64,000 nucleotides of DNA, taken from contig NZNT01000015.1 in the NCBI GenBank assembly GCA_002695005.1, forward strand, positions 372,001 to 436,000, written 5' to 3'. The translations under genes and the position numbers were made by a program. This DNA comes from Maritimibacter sp. (GTDB taxonomy: Bacteria > Pseudomonadota > Alphaproteobacteria > Rhodobacterales > Rhodobacteraceae). This document shows, piece by piece, positions 1 through 8,579 of the stretch (position 1 is the first letter of the stretch; each line of letters opens with the position of its first letter). The notes under the pieces were generated by a model. That model searched no databases and had not been told where the DNA came from. It worked only from the letters and a program-made list of their open reading frames with translations.

Positions 1-859
1 GATATTGGTCCGACATCTCCTCACCCTGTTTGCGGTAGTCGAGGATGCGGTCCTCGGTGCCGTAAAGGACACGGACCGGGCAGGTGATCTCGTCATACCG
101 CTTGTATTGCTTCGAGATGACGCCGCCGACGGCCATGTAATCGCGTGAGGTGTTGAAGAAGCTGCGCGGGCGCAGGGACAGCAGCCCGCCACCCTTCACC
201 GTGTAGCCCTCGGGCACCGGATCGGGGCCGAAGATCTCGGTCCGGGTCAGGTCGGCGTTCTTCGCGCTGGTCGGCACGGCGACCGTTTCGGCGACAAGAC
301 GGCGCAGCCACGGCGTTCGGATGCCCAGGGCGGCGAAGCTCTTGGCCTGCATCTGCGAGGGGCGCAGCAGCGGCGCGATCAGCGCGAGCCCGCCCACTTT
401 CTCCGGCGCGCGCAGCGCCAGCGCCGAGGCTATGGCCCCGCCCAGCGAATGACCGAGGATGATCGGGCGCTCCAGCCCCAGCTGGTCGATCAGCTCCTCG
501 ACATAGCCCGCCTGGTCGTCGATTCGCGCCGAGGCCGCCTCGTCCCGCTCGGAATAGCCCATGCCGGGCCGGTCGATGGCGATCACGCGAAAGTCGCGCG
601 ACAGCGGCCCCGCCAGCGACATGGTGAGCGAACGCAACTGACCGCCAAGCCCGTGAATCATCACCACCGGCCGCCCGGAACCGCCGGTGTCGGTGTAGTG
701 GAGCCGCCCGGTCGAGATCGCGGCGAACCGCCCGGCAGGGGGCACCGCCGCCTCGGCCTGCGCGGCAAGCTCGCGCGTGCGCTTCATCTGGCTCAGAAGC
801 CAAAGCCCGACAGCCGCGCCGATGAGCGCGAGGACAATGAGTATGGTTTTCAGGATCAT
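1..859 (-). CDS. Alpha/beta hydrolase, membrane-anchored (3' end outside window)
   Basis: Partial gene running off the left edge. The translation begins with a hydrophobic segment (about residues 2-22) that looks like a signal anchor. An alpha/beta-hydrolase fold follows: HGLGG oxyanion motif near residue 69, DRPGMGYS strand/turn near 96, and the nucleophile elbow GHSLGG with Ser near 138. A likely acid Asp lies in YGTEDRILDYR near 264. The catalytic His would lie beyond the edge. The ATG at 859 gives the full anchor. The substrate cannot be told; such proteins are esterases, lipases or haloperoxidase-like hydrolases. gap lies 114 nt upstream on the same strand. Confidence 0.85.
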   Translation of the reverse strand, partial: MILKTILIVLALIGAAVGLWLLSQMKRTRELAAQAEAAVPPAGRFAAISTGRLHYTDTGGSGRPVVMIHGLGGQLRSLTMSLAGPLSRDFRVIAIDRPGMGYSERDEAASARIDDQAGYVEELIDQLGLERPIILGHSLGGAIASALALRAPEKVGGLALIAPLLRPSQMQAKSFAALGIRTPWLRRLVAETVAVPTSAKNADLTRTEIFGPDPVPEGYTVKGGGLLSLRPRSFFNTSRDYMAVGGVISKQYKRYDEITCPVRVLYGTEDRILDYRKQGEEMSDQY

Positions 860-973
860 GGGGTCCTCCGTTTCGCGAAGGCTACCCGGCTCTCCCGGTC
901 TGCAAAATGGTGTTTCGCAGAAGCTAACGCAACGTCGCCCGGCCAGCCCCACGACCGGCCGGGGTTTTGGGCG

Positions 974-1972
974 TTACAGCCGCTTGCCGATCTCGACCGC
1001 CGTGTCGAGCATCCGGTTCGAGAAGCCCCACTCGTTGTCATACCAGCTCAGGATGCGCACAAAGTTGCCGTCCATCACCTTGGTCTGGTCCAGCGCGAAG
1101 GTGGAGCTGTTGGGGTTGTGGTTGAAATCGACCGAGACGAGCGGCTTGTCGGTGTAACCCAGAACGCCCCTGAGCGGCCCGTCCGCCGCCGCGATGATCG
1201 CGTTGTTGATGTCGTCCACCGTCGCATCCCGGTCCAGCTCGATCGTCAGATCGACGCAGGAGACGTTGGGCGTCGGCACCCGGATCGCGACGCCGTCGAG
1301 CTTCCCGTTCAGTTCGGGCAGGACAAGCCCCACCGCCTTGGCCGCGCCGGTCGAGGTCGGGATCATGCTCATCGCCGCCGCACGGGCGCGGTAGAGATCC
1401 TTGTGCATCGTGTCCAGCGTCGGCTGGTCGCCGGTATAGCTGTGGATCGTGGTCATGAACCCGCGCTTGATGCCGAAGCTGTCTTGCAGAACCTTCGCGA
1501 CGGGGGCGAGGCAGTTGGTCGTGCAGGACGCGTTCGAGACATGCACGTCCTCGCGCGTCAGCGTGTCGTGGTTCACGCCGTAAACGATGGTCTTGTCCGC
1601 ACCCGACGAGGGGGCCGACACCAGAACGCGGCTCGCCCCGTTCTCTAGGTGGATCTTGGCCTTGTCGCCCGTGAAAATGCCGGTGCATTCCAGCACCACG
1701 TCCACGTCGCCCCACGGAAGCTCCTTGGGGTCGCGGATGGCCGTCACCTCGATCGGGCCGCTGCCCGCGTCGATGGTGTTGCCGTCGACCTTCACCTCGT
1801 TGGGGAATTTGCCGTGAACACTGTCGTATTGCAGCAGGTGCGCGTTCGTCTCGACCGGGCCGAGGTCGTTGATCGCGATCACCTCGATATCCGTGCGGCC
1901 CTGCTCATGGAGGGCGCGCAGCACGTTGCGACCGATACGGCCAAAACCGTTGATGGCGACTTTGAGGGTCAT
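974..1972 (-). CDS. gap: Glyceraldehyde-3-phosphate dehydrogenase, type I (NAD type)
   Basis: 332 residues, normal length for a type I GAPDH. It oxidises glyceraldehyde-3-phosphate to 1,3-bisphosphoglycerate in the cytosol. The Rossmann motif [10 protein letters not shown] is at the N-terminus. Asp36 in INDLG is the residue that binds the adenosine ribose and selects NAD over NADP. The catalytic Cys is in [12 protein letters not shown], and [12 protein letters not shown] and [12 protein letters not shown] are family signatures. A GGAGA ribosome site lies 5 nt before the ATG. A palindromic operator candidate lies about 60 bp upstream. A second, clearly different GAPDH gene follows upstream at 2325. 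Confidence 0.96.
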   Translation of the reverse strand: MTLKVAINGFGRIGRNVLRALHEQGRTDIEVIAINDLGPVETNAHLLQYDSVHGKFPNEVKVDGNTIDAGSGPIEVTAIRDPKELPWGDVDVVLECTGIFTGDKAKIHLENGASRVLVSAPSSGADKTIVYGVNHDTLTREDVHVSNASCTTNCLAPVAKVLQDSFGIKRGFMTTIHSYTGDQPTLDTMHKDLYRARAAAMSMIPTSTGAAKAVGLVLPELNGKLDGVAIRVPTPNVSCVDLTIELDRDATVDDINNAIIAAADGPLRGVLGYTDKPLVSVDFNHNPNSSTFALDQTKVMDGNFVRILSWYDNEWGFSNRMLDTAVEIGKRL

Positions 1973-2030
1973 GGGGATCTCCTTGCTCGCGGAACTGGGG
2001 CTTGGAATTCTGGCAGAACGCTATCGTTTC

Positions 2031-2042
2031 GTTAACGCTAAC
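2031..2042. promoter_or_regulatory. Candidate LacI-type operator upstream of gap
   Basis: GTTAACGCTAAC, with GTTA/TAAC half sites around an NCGN centre, lies 59-70 bp before the gap start. The same GTTAnCGnTAAC pattern recurs upstream of the second GAPDH gene. The layout resembles sites of LacI-family carbon-flux regulators such as CceR of Rhodobacter sphaeroides. Linking it to CceR is inference from memory of that motif. Confidence 0.45.
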
Positions 2043-2095
2043 ATCAACATCTGCGTGAAAACTTCAAGGGGCACGCGTTCGCGATGCCCGCTTTT

Positions 2096-2239
2096 TCAGC
2101 GCCAGAAGGCGATCCAGTCGAGGAATTCGAACATTTCCTTGCCCAGAAAGACCGAAGCGCGACCGCCGTTCAGGATCAGGTCCCAGGCGATGCAGGCCAC
2201 GATGATGAGAAACAGGATCAGGGCAAGACGGTTCGTCAT
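2096..2239 (-). CDS. Small single-span membrane protein, 47 residues
   Basis: Short ORF between the two GAPDH genes on the same strand. It starts MTNRLALILFLIIVACIAWD: two or three polar residues, a hydrophobic segment of about 15 residues, then a short tail ending EMFEFLDWIAFWR. This is a plausible single transmembrane segment with the positive residue at the cytoplasmic side. No function is recognised. It lies 85 nt downstream of gap2, beyond that gene's terminator, so it may have its own promoter. Short length is the main doubt. Confidence 0.6.
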   Translation of the reverse strand: MTNRLALILFLIIVACIAWDLILNGGRASVFLGKEMFEFLDWIAFWR

Positions 2240-2275
2240 GGCGGTGGTTGTGGCTCAAGGGGGGCAGGCGGGCAA

Positions 2276-2301
2276 GAAAAAAGCCCCGCCGAAGCAGGGC
2301 T
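2276..2301 (-). terminator. Rho-independent terminator of the second GAPDH gene
   Basis: On the minus strand an 8-bp stem (one G-U pair) with a TTCG tetraloop is followed by six T residues, 24 nt after the stop codon of the GAPDH gene at 2325. Confidence 0.8.
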
Positions 2302-2324
2302 CTTTCAAGACGTGCGATCAGGGG

Positions 2325-3320
2325 TCAGAGCCGGCCCATCGCCGCGGCCACATCGGCCATGCGCGCCGAAAAGCCCCACTCGTTGTCGTACCACGCCATC
2401 ACGCGCACCGTGCGGCCCACGACGCGGGTCTGGTCGGGCGCGAAGATCGAGCTGTATTCGGTGTGGTTGAAATCGACCGACACTTTCGGCTCGGGATCAT
2501 AGGCCAGCACGCGCTTCATGTTGCCCTCGGCAGCCTCGCGCATGACCTCGTTCACGTCCTCCACGGTCACGTCACGGCCCGCTTCGAAAGTGAGGTCGAT
2601 GCAGGACACGTTCGGCGTCGGCACCCGCATTGCGGTTCCATCGAGCTTGCCGGCGAGTTCGGGGAGGACTTCGCCAAGCGCCTTCGCGGCACCCGTGGTG
2701 GTCGGGATCATCGCCATCGCCGCCGCACGGGCGCGATAGAGGTCGTCGTGGCGGCGGTCCAGCGTGGGCTGGTCGCCGGTATAGCTGTGGATCGTGGTCA
2801 TCACGCCGCGTTCGATCCCGATCTTGTCGTTGAGCACCTTGGCCAGCGGGGCGAGCCCGTTGGTCGTGCAGGAGCCGTTCGAGATCATGTAATGGGACGA
2901 GGCGAGCTGTTCGTCGTTCACGCCGAACACGATGGTCTTCTGCACGTTCTTGGCGGGGGCGGAGATCAGAACCTTGCGCGCGCCGCGCTCGATGTGGCCC
3001 TTGGCCTTTTCGCCATCGTTGAACTTGCCGGTGCATTCCAGCACCACGTCGCAGCCGGACCAGTCGAGCGCGTCCATGTCGTAGGTCGACATCATTTCCA
3101 TCGGGCCGCGCCCGATATCCATCGTGTTGCCGTTCACGCGGATCTCGTCGGGGTAGCGTCCGTGGATCGAGTCGTATTTCAGTAGATGCGCGGTGGTTTC
3201 CAGCGGGCCGGTGGCGTTGACCTTCACGACCTGGATATCGTTGCGGCCCGACTGCGCGATATGCGAAAGCGTGCAGCGCCCGATGCGCCCGAAGCCGTTG
3301 ATGCCGACGGTGACGGTCAT
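2325..3320 (-). CDS. gap2: Second glyceraldehyde-3-phosphate dehydrogenase, GapB-like
   Basis: 331 residues from the ATG at 3320, chosen because AAAGGGG lies about 7 nt before it; an in-frame ATG at 3347 would add nine atypical residues. It has the GAPDH fold: [10 protein letters not shown], catalytic Cys in [21 protein letters not shown] and [12 protein letters not shown]. Two positions differ from the neighbour. The NAD-selecting Asp is Ala36 (VNATGP), as in NADP-dependent GapB of Bacillus subtilis. The second Cys of the CxxxC pair is Gly. This suggests an NADP-linked, gluconeogenic or anabolic role. Erythrose-4-phosphate dehydrogenase (Epd) is less likely because its NEL motif is absent. 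Confidence 0.93.
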   Translation of the reverse strand: MTVTVGINGFGRIGRCTLSHIAQSGRNDIQVVKVNATGPLETTAHLLKYDSIHGRYPDEIRVNGNTMDIGRGPMEMMSTYDMDALDWSGCDVVLECTGKFNDGEKAKGHIERGARKVLISAPAKNVQKTIVFGVNDEQLASSHYMISNGSCTTNGLAPLAKVLNDKIGIERGVMTTIHSYTGDQPTLDRRHDDLYRARAAAMAMIPTTTGAAKALGEVLPELAGKLDGTAMRVPTPNVSCIDLTFEAGRDVTVEDVNEVMREAAEGNMKRVLAYDPEPKVSVDFNHTEYSSIFAPDQTRVVGRTVRVMAWYDNEWGFSARMADVAAAMGRL

Positions 3321-3442
3321 GTCAGAAACCCCTTTGCGGTCGTTCATGGTCCAGCGCTAGGTCCTGCGCTTTGTTGATCCTGTGGCTGGATATAGGGTGT
3401 GGGGCCGGTTCAGACCACCCGGATTTCACCTTCCATGCCAGC

Positions 3443-3499
3443 ATGTTAGCGAAAACATGCGGCGCAGACATGGCGTTAGCGGAACCGTTAACGGTAACG
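3443..3499. promoter_or_regulatory. Cluster of palindromic operator candidates upstream of gap2
   Basis: Three related sites lie 123-179 bp upstream of the gap2 start: ATGTTAGCGAAAACAT at 3443-3458 (5-bp perfect arms), a weaker GTTAGCGGAACC at 3475-3486, and CGTTAACGGTAACG at 3486-3499 (5-bp perfect arms). They match the GTTAnCGnTAAC pattern at the other gap gene. The divergent DUF808 gene starts 113 bp further, so either promoter could be the target. Confidence 0.5.
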
Positions 3500-3611
3500 A
3501 TGTGTGCCGTCGTATGCCGAGGACGATGGAACCGGGGCAGGGATTCGCGGCTTGCGATCCGGAAGCGGTCCGATACTTTCGGACCCGAACGGCACAACGG
3601 GCAGGGACGAC

Positions 3612-4589
3612 ATGAGCGGGCTACTGGCACTTCTGGACGACGTCGCGGGGATCGCGAAGATCGCGGCCTCATCGGTGGACGACATTGCGGGACAGGCTTT
3701 CAAGGCCGGGTCCAAGGCCGCGGGCGCCGTGATCGACGATGCGGCGGTGACGCCCAAGTATCTCACCGGGTTCGATGCGAGCCGGGAGTTGCCCATCGTG
3801 GGCAAGATCGCGCTCGGGTCGATCCGCAACAAGCTCCTGATACTGCTGCCCGCCGGGCTTCTCCTGTCCAACTTCGCGCCGTGGGCGATCCCGCCGCTCC
3901 TCATGCTGGGCGGGTCGTATCTGTGTTTCGAAGGGGCCGAAAAGGTGTGGCACGCCCTCTTTCCCGGCGAACATGTCGTGCATGACCCCAAGGTTCACGA
4001 GAACCCTGACCCGGCGCATCTGGAACAGCAAAAGGTGCAGGGTGCGATCAAGACCGACTTCATCCTGTCTGCCGAGATCATGACCATCGCGCTCGCGGCG
4101 CTTCCGAAATCCACGCTGTGGATGGAGGCCGCCGCGCTCGCCGTCGTGGCCTTCGGCATCACGCTCGCCGTCTACGGCTCCGTCGCGCTGATCGTGAAGG
4201 CCGATGACGTGGGGCTTGCGATGGCGGCCAAGGGGCGGCTGGGCCTGACCCGCGCGTTCGGCCGGGGGCTCGTGAAAGCGATGCCGAAATTCATGAAGCT
4301 GCTGACCATCGTGGGCACTGCCGCGATGCTCTGGGTCGGTGGCAACATCATCGTCCACGGGCTGCACGAGATGGGGTGGCATGTGCCCTACGACTTCGTC
4401 CACGACAACGCGGTGGCGGTGGGGGCGATGGTCTCCGAAGGCTGGCGCGGCGCGGTCGAATGGATCGCCACGGCGGCGCAGGACGGTGTTCTCGGCCTCG
4501 TGCTGGGTGTCCTGCTGATCCCGGTCGCCACCCGCATCGTCGGCCCCGCTATCGCGGCTGTCACCGGCAAGAAAAGCGCGGCGCACTAG
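3612..4589 (+). CDS. DUF808 (YedI-type) inner-membrane protein
   Basis: 325 residues from the ATG at 3612, which follows a GGGACGA ribosome site; an upstream in-frame start would add 36 low-quality residues. The N-terminus MSGLLALLDDVAGIAKIAA and the central GKIALGSIRNKLLIL, SYLCFEGAEKVWHA and DFILSAEIMTIAL stretches are typical of the DUF808/YedI family. Four or more hydrophobic segments are visible (about residues 78-100, 160-200, 250-270, 295-320). The molecular role of the family is unknown. It converges with the next gene, with 9 nt between the stops. Confidence 0.88.
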   Translation: MSGLLALLDDVAGIAKIAASSVDDIAGQAFKAGSKAAGAVIDDAAVTPKYLTGFDASRELPIVGKIALGSIRNKLLILLPAGLLLSNFAPWAIPPLLMLGGSYLCFEGAEKVWHALFPGEHVVHDPKVHENPDPAHLEQQKVQGAIKTDFILSAEIMTIALAALPKSTLWMEAAALAVVAFGITLAVYGSVALIVKADDVGLAMAAKGRLGLTRAFGRGLVKAMPKFMKLLTIVGTAAMLWVGGNIIVHGLHEMGWHVPYDFVHDNAVAVGAMVSEGWRGAVEWIATAAQDGVLGLVLGVLLIPVATRIVGPAIAAVTGKKSAAH

Positions 4590-4598
4590 GGCGGGGCG

Positions 4599-5147
4599 TC
4601 ACTTGTAGTGGCGCTTGAGTTCCTCGGCGAACAGCTCGTCGAATTCGGTCGGCGTGATCCACCCGACCGGCGCATCGTCAAGGTCCTGACCCAGGAACAG
4701 CTTCACCGCCGCCACCGCGTGCCAGCTCTGGCCGCCGGCGGCGTGATAGGGCCGCATGGGGACGCGGGTGCCGTCCTTCAGCACGAATTGCGGTCGTGCG
4801 GTGCCGGTATCGGTTCCCGTCGCGCCCACCGTGCTGATCTCGGCCGTCTCGATGTCGCTCAGGTTCCAGTCCCACGTCTGGCGTCCGTTCCGGTCGTCGA
4901 CTACCAGCACCACGCTGTCCGCCGCCCGGTCCAGCGTCAGGGTCGAGGTCATCGCGCTGCGCTTGCGGTAGACATACATGGCGACGATCAGGATCGCGGC
5001 GATGGGCAGCAGTTCCCAGAACCCTTCCCACGCCATGAACAGCGCCACACCGGCGAGGAAGACGCTCGCCGCCGTCAGCGCGAAGCGTTTGTCGGCCTGC
5101 GTATCGGTGAGGACGAGTTTGGTGTCGGTCTTGTCGGTGAGGCGCAT
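4599..5147 (-). CDS. Hypothetical membrane protein with two hydrophobic segments
   Basis: 182 residues. A polar N-terminus of about 22 residues is followed by two adjacent hydrophobic stretches (about residues 24-62, including LFMAWEGFWELLP and AAILIVAMYVY). A C-terminal cytoplasmic or periplasmic domain of about 115 residues follows. The domain contains alternating beta-like segments (STLTLDRAADSVVLVVDDRNG, QFVLKDGTRVPM), resembling bacterial PH-like membrane-associated domains. No catalytic motif is visible. The gene is downstream of tkt on the same strand, but a terminator and an 11-bp repeat array separate them. Confidence 0.75.
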   Translation of the reverse strand: MRLTDKTDTKLVLTDTQADKRFALTAASVFLAGVALFMAWEGFWELLPIAAILIVAMYVYRKRSAMTSTLTLDRAADSVVLVVDDRNGRQTWDWNLSDIETAEISTVGATGTDTGTARPQFVLKDGTRVPMRPYHAAGGQSWHAVAAVKLFLGQDLDDAPVGWITPTEFDELFAEELKRHYK

Positions 5148-5241
5148 GGCGGGGCCTTGGGTCGGGGAGGGGATGACCCGACCTTAGCATGAATCCCGGC
5201 GATGCGGGGTTTCAAGGCGGCGACCCCGTGTATGGCCGGGC

Positions 5242-5285
5242 GTATGCACGCGGTATGTACGCCGTGTGCACACAGTGTGCATACA
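5242..5285. repeat. Four 11-bp units with RTGYAC/T cores in helical phase
   Basis: Four consecutive 11-bp units: GTATGCACGCG, GTATGTACGCC, GTGTGCACACA, GTGTGCATACA. The palindromic cores start at 5244, 5255, 5266 and 5277, exactly 11 bp apart. Read on the minus strand the array matches the array at 55278. It sits between the tkt terminator and the gene at 4599. Confidence 0.85.
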
Positions 5286-5295
5286 AATCCGCGCA

Positions 5296-5320
5296 CAAAA
5301 ACGGGGCCCACAGGCCCCGT
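5296..5320 (-). terminator. Rho-independent terminator of tkt
   Basis: An ACGGGGCC/GGCCCCGT stem with a TGTG loop is followed by T5 on the minus strand, 22 nt past the tkt stop codon. Confidence 0.85.
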
Positions 5321-5342
5321 CTGTTCATTCATGCAGGTTGGA

Positions 5343-7373
5343 TCAGCCCAACAGCGCCTTGACCTTTTCGACCACGGCCTCGGGCGTGATGCCCATCTGC
5401 TCATAGATCGTGGGGGCCGGAGCCGAGGCCCCGAAGCCCTCCATCCCGACAAAGGCCTGCCGGTTTTCACGGCCCCGCTCGCCCAGCAGCCAGCGGTCCC
5501 AGCCGCCGTCGCGCAGCGCCGCTTCGACACCCACCCGGACGGGACCGGCGGGCAGCACCTTCTTGCGGTAGGCTTCGTCCTGCTCGGCGAAGAGTTCCAT
5601 GCAAGGCATTGAAACGACACGGGTTCCGATGCCCGCCTCGTGCAGGATGTCGCGGGCTTTCATGGCGATCTCGACCTCCGACCCGGTGGCCATCAGGATC
5701 GCCTGACGCTTGCCCTCGGCCTCGGCCAGGACGTAAGCGCCCTTGGCGGTGAGGTTGGAGTTCTTGTGCTCGGTGCGCAGAGTCGGCAGCCCCTGACGGC
5801 TCAGAGCGAGGCAGGAGGGCGTCGACTTGGTGGTCAGCGCCATCTCCCACGCTTCCGCCGTCTCGACCGTATCGCAGGGCCGGAACGTCCAGGTATTCGG
5901 CGTCGCCCGCCAGATCGCCAGATGCTCCACCGGCTGGTGCGTCGGCCCATCTTCGCCAAGCCCGATCGAGTCGTGGGTCATGACGTAAGTCACTGGAATC
6001 CCCATGAGAGCCGACAAACGGATCGCGCCGCGTGCGTAGTCGGTGAAGCACATGAACGTGCCGCCGTAGGGACGGATGCCGCCGTGCAGGACAAGCCCGT
6101 TCATCGCCGCCGACATGCCGTGTTCGCGGATGCCGTAATGGACGTAGCGCCCCTTGCGGTTCTTCTCATCGAAGATGCCCAGATCGGCCGTGAGGGTGTT
6201 GTTGGACCCGGTCAGGTCCGCCGAGCCGCCGATGTTTTCCGGCATGATCGGGTTCACGACCTCAAGCACCATTTCAGACGCCTTGCGGGTCGCGACCTTG
6301 GGCGCTTCCTCGGAAATCTGCTTCTTGAGCGCCTTGATGCGGGCCGAAAGCTTCTTGGGGGCCTCGCGGGCGAATACGCGCGCGATTTCCTTTTGCCGTT
6401 GCTCGGAAAGCTCCGCCACGCGGCCTTCCCACGCGCGGCGATCCTCGGCCCCGCGTTCGCCGATGGTCTTCCACTGGTCGGCCACCTCGTTCGGGATAAC
6501 GAACGCGGCGTGCGGCCAGTTGTAGGTATCGCGCAGCTTTACGATCTCGTCTTCGCCCAGCGGCGAGCCGTGGGCCTTGGCGGTGTCCTGCTTGGACGAG
6601 CCGAAGCCGATGTGGGTCTTGCAGTCGATCAGCGTCGGTTTTTTCGACTTCTTCGCCTCGGTCAGCGCGCGGTCGATGTCGTCGGGGTCGTGGCCGTCAC
6701 AGGCCAGAACCTGCCAGCCCGACGCCTGGAAGCGTTTGCGCTGGTCAGTGATGTCGGACATCGAAATCTCGCCGTCGATCGAGATGTTGTTGTTGTCCCA
6801 AAGGACGATGAGCTTGGAGAGTTTGAGCTTGCCGGCAAGGCCGATGGCCTCCTGGCTGATGCCCTCCATCAGGCAGCCGTCGCCGGCGATGACGTATGTA
6901 TAGTGGTCCTGCACCTTCTTGCCGAAGCGCGAGCGCAGCATTTCCTCGGCCATCGCCATGCCCACGGAGGTGGACAGGCCCTGACCCAGCGGGCCGGTCG
7001 TCGTTTCGATCCCCTCGGCATGGCCGAATTCCGGGTGACCCGCCGTCTTGGAGCCCCACTGGCGGAAGTTCTTGACCTCTTCCAGCGTCATGTCGCTGTA
7101 CCCGGTCAGGTGCAGCAGTGCATATAGCAGCATGGAGCCGTGTCCTGCCGACAGGACGAACCGGTCGCGGTCTGGCCAGTCGGGGCGGGCGGGGTCGAAT
7201 TTCAGGTGTTTCTCGAACAGGACGGTGGCCACATCGGCCATGCCCATCGGCATGCCGGGGTGCCCGGAATTCGCCGCCTGGACCGCGTCCACCGCGAGCA
7301 TGCGAATGGCGGCGGCTTTCATCCAGTGATCGGGGTGTTTTTCACGAAGGGCGGGAATGTCCACGGCGGCCAT
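5343..7373 (-). CDS. tkt: Transketolase
   Basis: 676 residues from the ATG at 7373. It is a thiamine-diphosphate enzyme moving two-carbon units between pentose-, tetrose- and triose-phosphates. Visible signatures are [18 protein letters not shown], the ThDP motif [13 protein letters not shown] with the downstream NNN (DNNNISIDG), [16 protein letters not shown], and the C-terminal GSEVEIA. The AAAGG ribosome site abuts the ATG, whereas the GTG at 7364 has about 9 nt spacing and would give [14 protein letters not shown], closer to relatives. The true start may therefore be 7364. The gene is monocistronic, ending in a terminator. Confidence 0.96.
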   Translation of the reverse strand: MAAVDIPALREKHPDHWMKAAAIRMLAVDAVQAANSGHPGMPMGMADVATVLFEKHLKFDPARPDWPDRDRFVLSAGHGSMLLYALLHLTGYSDMTLEEVKNFRQWGSKTAGHPEFGHAEGIETTTGPLGQGLSTSVGMAMAEEMLRSRFGKKVQDHYTYVIAGDGCLMEGISQEAIGLAGKLKLSKLIVLWDNNNISIDGEISMSDITDQRKRFQASGWQVLACDGHDPDDIDRALTEAKKSKKPTLIDCKTHIGFGSSKQDTAKAHGSPLGEDEIVKLRDTYNWPHAAFVIPNEVADQWKTIGERGAEDRRAWEGRVAELSEQRQKEIARVFAREAPKKLSARIKALKKQISEEAPKVATRKASEMVLEVVNPIMPENIGGSADLTGSNNTLTADLGIFDEKNRKGRYVHYGIREHGMSAAMNGLVLHGGIRPYGGTFMCFTDYARGAIRLSALMGIPVTYVMTHDSIGLGEDGPTHQPVEHLAIWRATPNTWTFRPCDTVETAEAWEMALTTKSTPSCLALSRQGLPTLRTEHKNSNLTAKGAYVLAEAEGKRQAILMATGSEVEIAMKARDILHEAGIGTRVVSMPCMELFAEQDEAYRKKVLPAGPVRVGVEAALRDGGWDRWLLGERGRENRQAFVGMEGFGASAPAPTIYEQMGITPEAVVEKVKALLG

Positions 7374-7587
7374 CCTTTGTTGGTGTTTGCGCTGTCAGGG
7401 TCTCTTAACAGCCATCCCGGCAAGATCAAGCGCGCAAGCCAAGTGGTTGAGCGCAAAGGGGGCGCAATCGGCCAGACCTTGGGCTAGGATCGGCACGGGG
7501 CTTGTGTCCGCGCGATTCGCGGCGTGGTTGCACGTCGCCTGCGGGCAGGGCAAAGTCCCCAAGAGGACAACGAAGGACAGGCGGAGC

Positions 7588-8088
7588 ATGAGCGATATTT
7601 CCGAGCTTCAGGCACGCATCGCCAACGCGCTCGACCGGATCGGCACGGGGCTCGATGCATTGGCGCAGCCCGCGCCGGACACCGGCGGCGACCCGGCGGA
7701 AGTGGCGGCCCTGCGCGCGCAGCTCGAAGACGAGCGCACGGCAAACGCCCAGCTCGAGGAGCGGGTGCGCACGATCCGGGAAAAACAGGATTCGACGGTC
7801 GAGACGCTGGCGGGCGAGGTGGAGCGGCTGACGCGCCTGCTTGCCACGCAGGAAGAGACGGCGTCGCGGCTGGCGCGGGTGAACACCGAACTGCGCTCGA
7901 ACAACGCGGCCCTGCGCGAGGCGATCTCGGCGGGCGTGGCCGAGCCGCATCTCGTGAACAAATCCATGATGGCCGAGCTCGACGCGCTGCGGGCCGCCCA
8001 GTCGGCGGACCGGGCCGAACTCGACGCCGTTCTGGGCGAACTCGACGCGATGATCGCGGCACAACAGGGAGGGTCGGACCATGCCTGA
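7588..8088 (+). CDS. Coiled-coil protein preceding zapA
   Basis: 166 residues from the ATG at 7588 after GCGGAG. Nearly the whole length is heptad-rich, Ala/Glu/Leu/Arg-rich helix (for example residues 45-115), indicating a long coiled coil without membrane segments. It overlaps zapA by 8 bp, so the two are translationally coupled. A cell-division or ZapA-associated role is inferred only from this coupling; the family itself was not recognised. Confidence 0.8.
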   Translation: MSDISELQARIANALDRIGTGLDALAQPAPDTGGDPAEVAALRAQLEDERTANAQLEERVRTIREKQDSTVETLAGEVERLTRLLATQEETASRLARVNTELRSNNAALREAISAGVAEPHLVNKSMMAELDALRAAQSADRAELDAVLGELDAMIAAQQGGSDHA

Positions 8089-8446
8089 CGTGACGATCAC
8101 CATCGGCGGACGCGATTTTCAGGTCGCCTGTTCGGAGGGCGAGGAGCATTTCCTCAAATCGGCCGCGGCGATGCTGGACACCGAAGCGCAGGTCATGGTC
8201 GGCCAGATCCGCCATCTGACCGAGGCGCGGATGCTACTGATGGCCGGGCTCATGCTGGCGGACAAGACCGCCGGGATGGAAGACGGGCTGAAGGTCGCGG
8301 AAAAGCGGATCGCGGCGCTTGAGGCGGAATTGGCCGAGGCGCGCGCCGCAGCGGGCGAAGGCCCGGCGTCCATGCGTGACTCGTTGGCCGAACTGGCCGC
8401 CCGGGCCGAGGCCATCGCGGCCCATGTCGAAGACAAGGCCGGCTGA
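8081..8446 (+). CDS. zapA: Cell division protein ZapA
   Basis: 121 residues. ZapA is a small tetrameric protein that cross-links FtsZ filaments at the Z-ring. The N-terminal beta-strand region VTITIGGRDFQVACSEGEE and the following helix with LKSAAAMLDTEA are typical. The C-terminal half is a coiled coil. Its start lies inside the end of the upstream coiled-coil gene. Confidence 0.88.
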   Translation: MPDVTITIGGRDFQVACSEGEEHFLKSAAAMLDTEAQVMVGQIRHLTEARMLLMAGLMLADKTAGMEDGLKVAEKRIAALEAELAEARAAAGEGPASMRDSLAELAARAEAIAAHVEDKAG

Positions 8447-8535
8447 GCGTTTCCGCAATGCGCGCGGGCAGGCCCGCGCACAGGTTTTGCGCGTCTCCGC
8501 CTTCGGCGGGCACGCGCGGCGGGCGCGCTTGCCTG
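8447..8535. repeat. GC-rich dispersed repeat, type A copy 1
   Basis: Directly after the zapA stop. It contains a GCGCGGGC/GCCCGCGC hairpin followed by ACAGGTTTTGCGC and a second GC-rich hairpin. The same order of hairpin, CAGGTTTTGCGC and hairpin occurs at 16975-17030, also directly 3' of a plus-strand gene. Confidence 0.65.
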
Positions 8536-8579
8536 AGCGGGCCGCATTCTGAAATGTAAGGACTATTGCTTGAGAAGCG

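Noticed and set aside
93-803. Long minus-strand ORF rich in Arg, Ala and Gly
   Set aside because: Wrong frame of the alpha/beta hydrolase; the true frame has GHSLGG and a signal anchor, while this one has shadow composition.
2325-3320. Erythrose-4-phosphate dehydrogenase (Epd)
   Set aside because: Epd has Glu after the Asn in the cofactor loop (NEL); here it is NAT, closer to GapB.
5242-5285. CRISPR array
   Set aside because: Units are 11 bp with no spacers.
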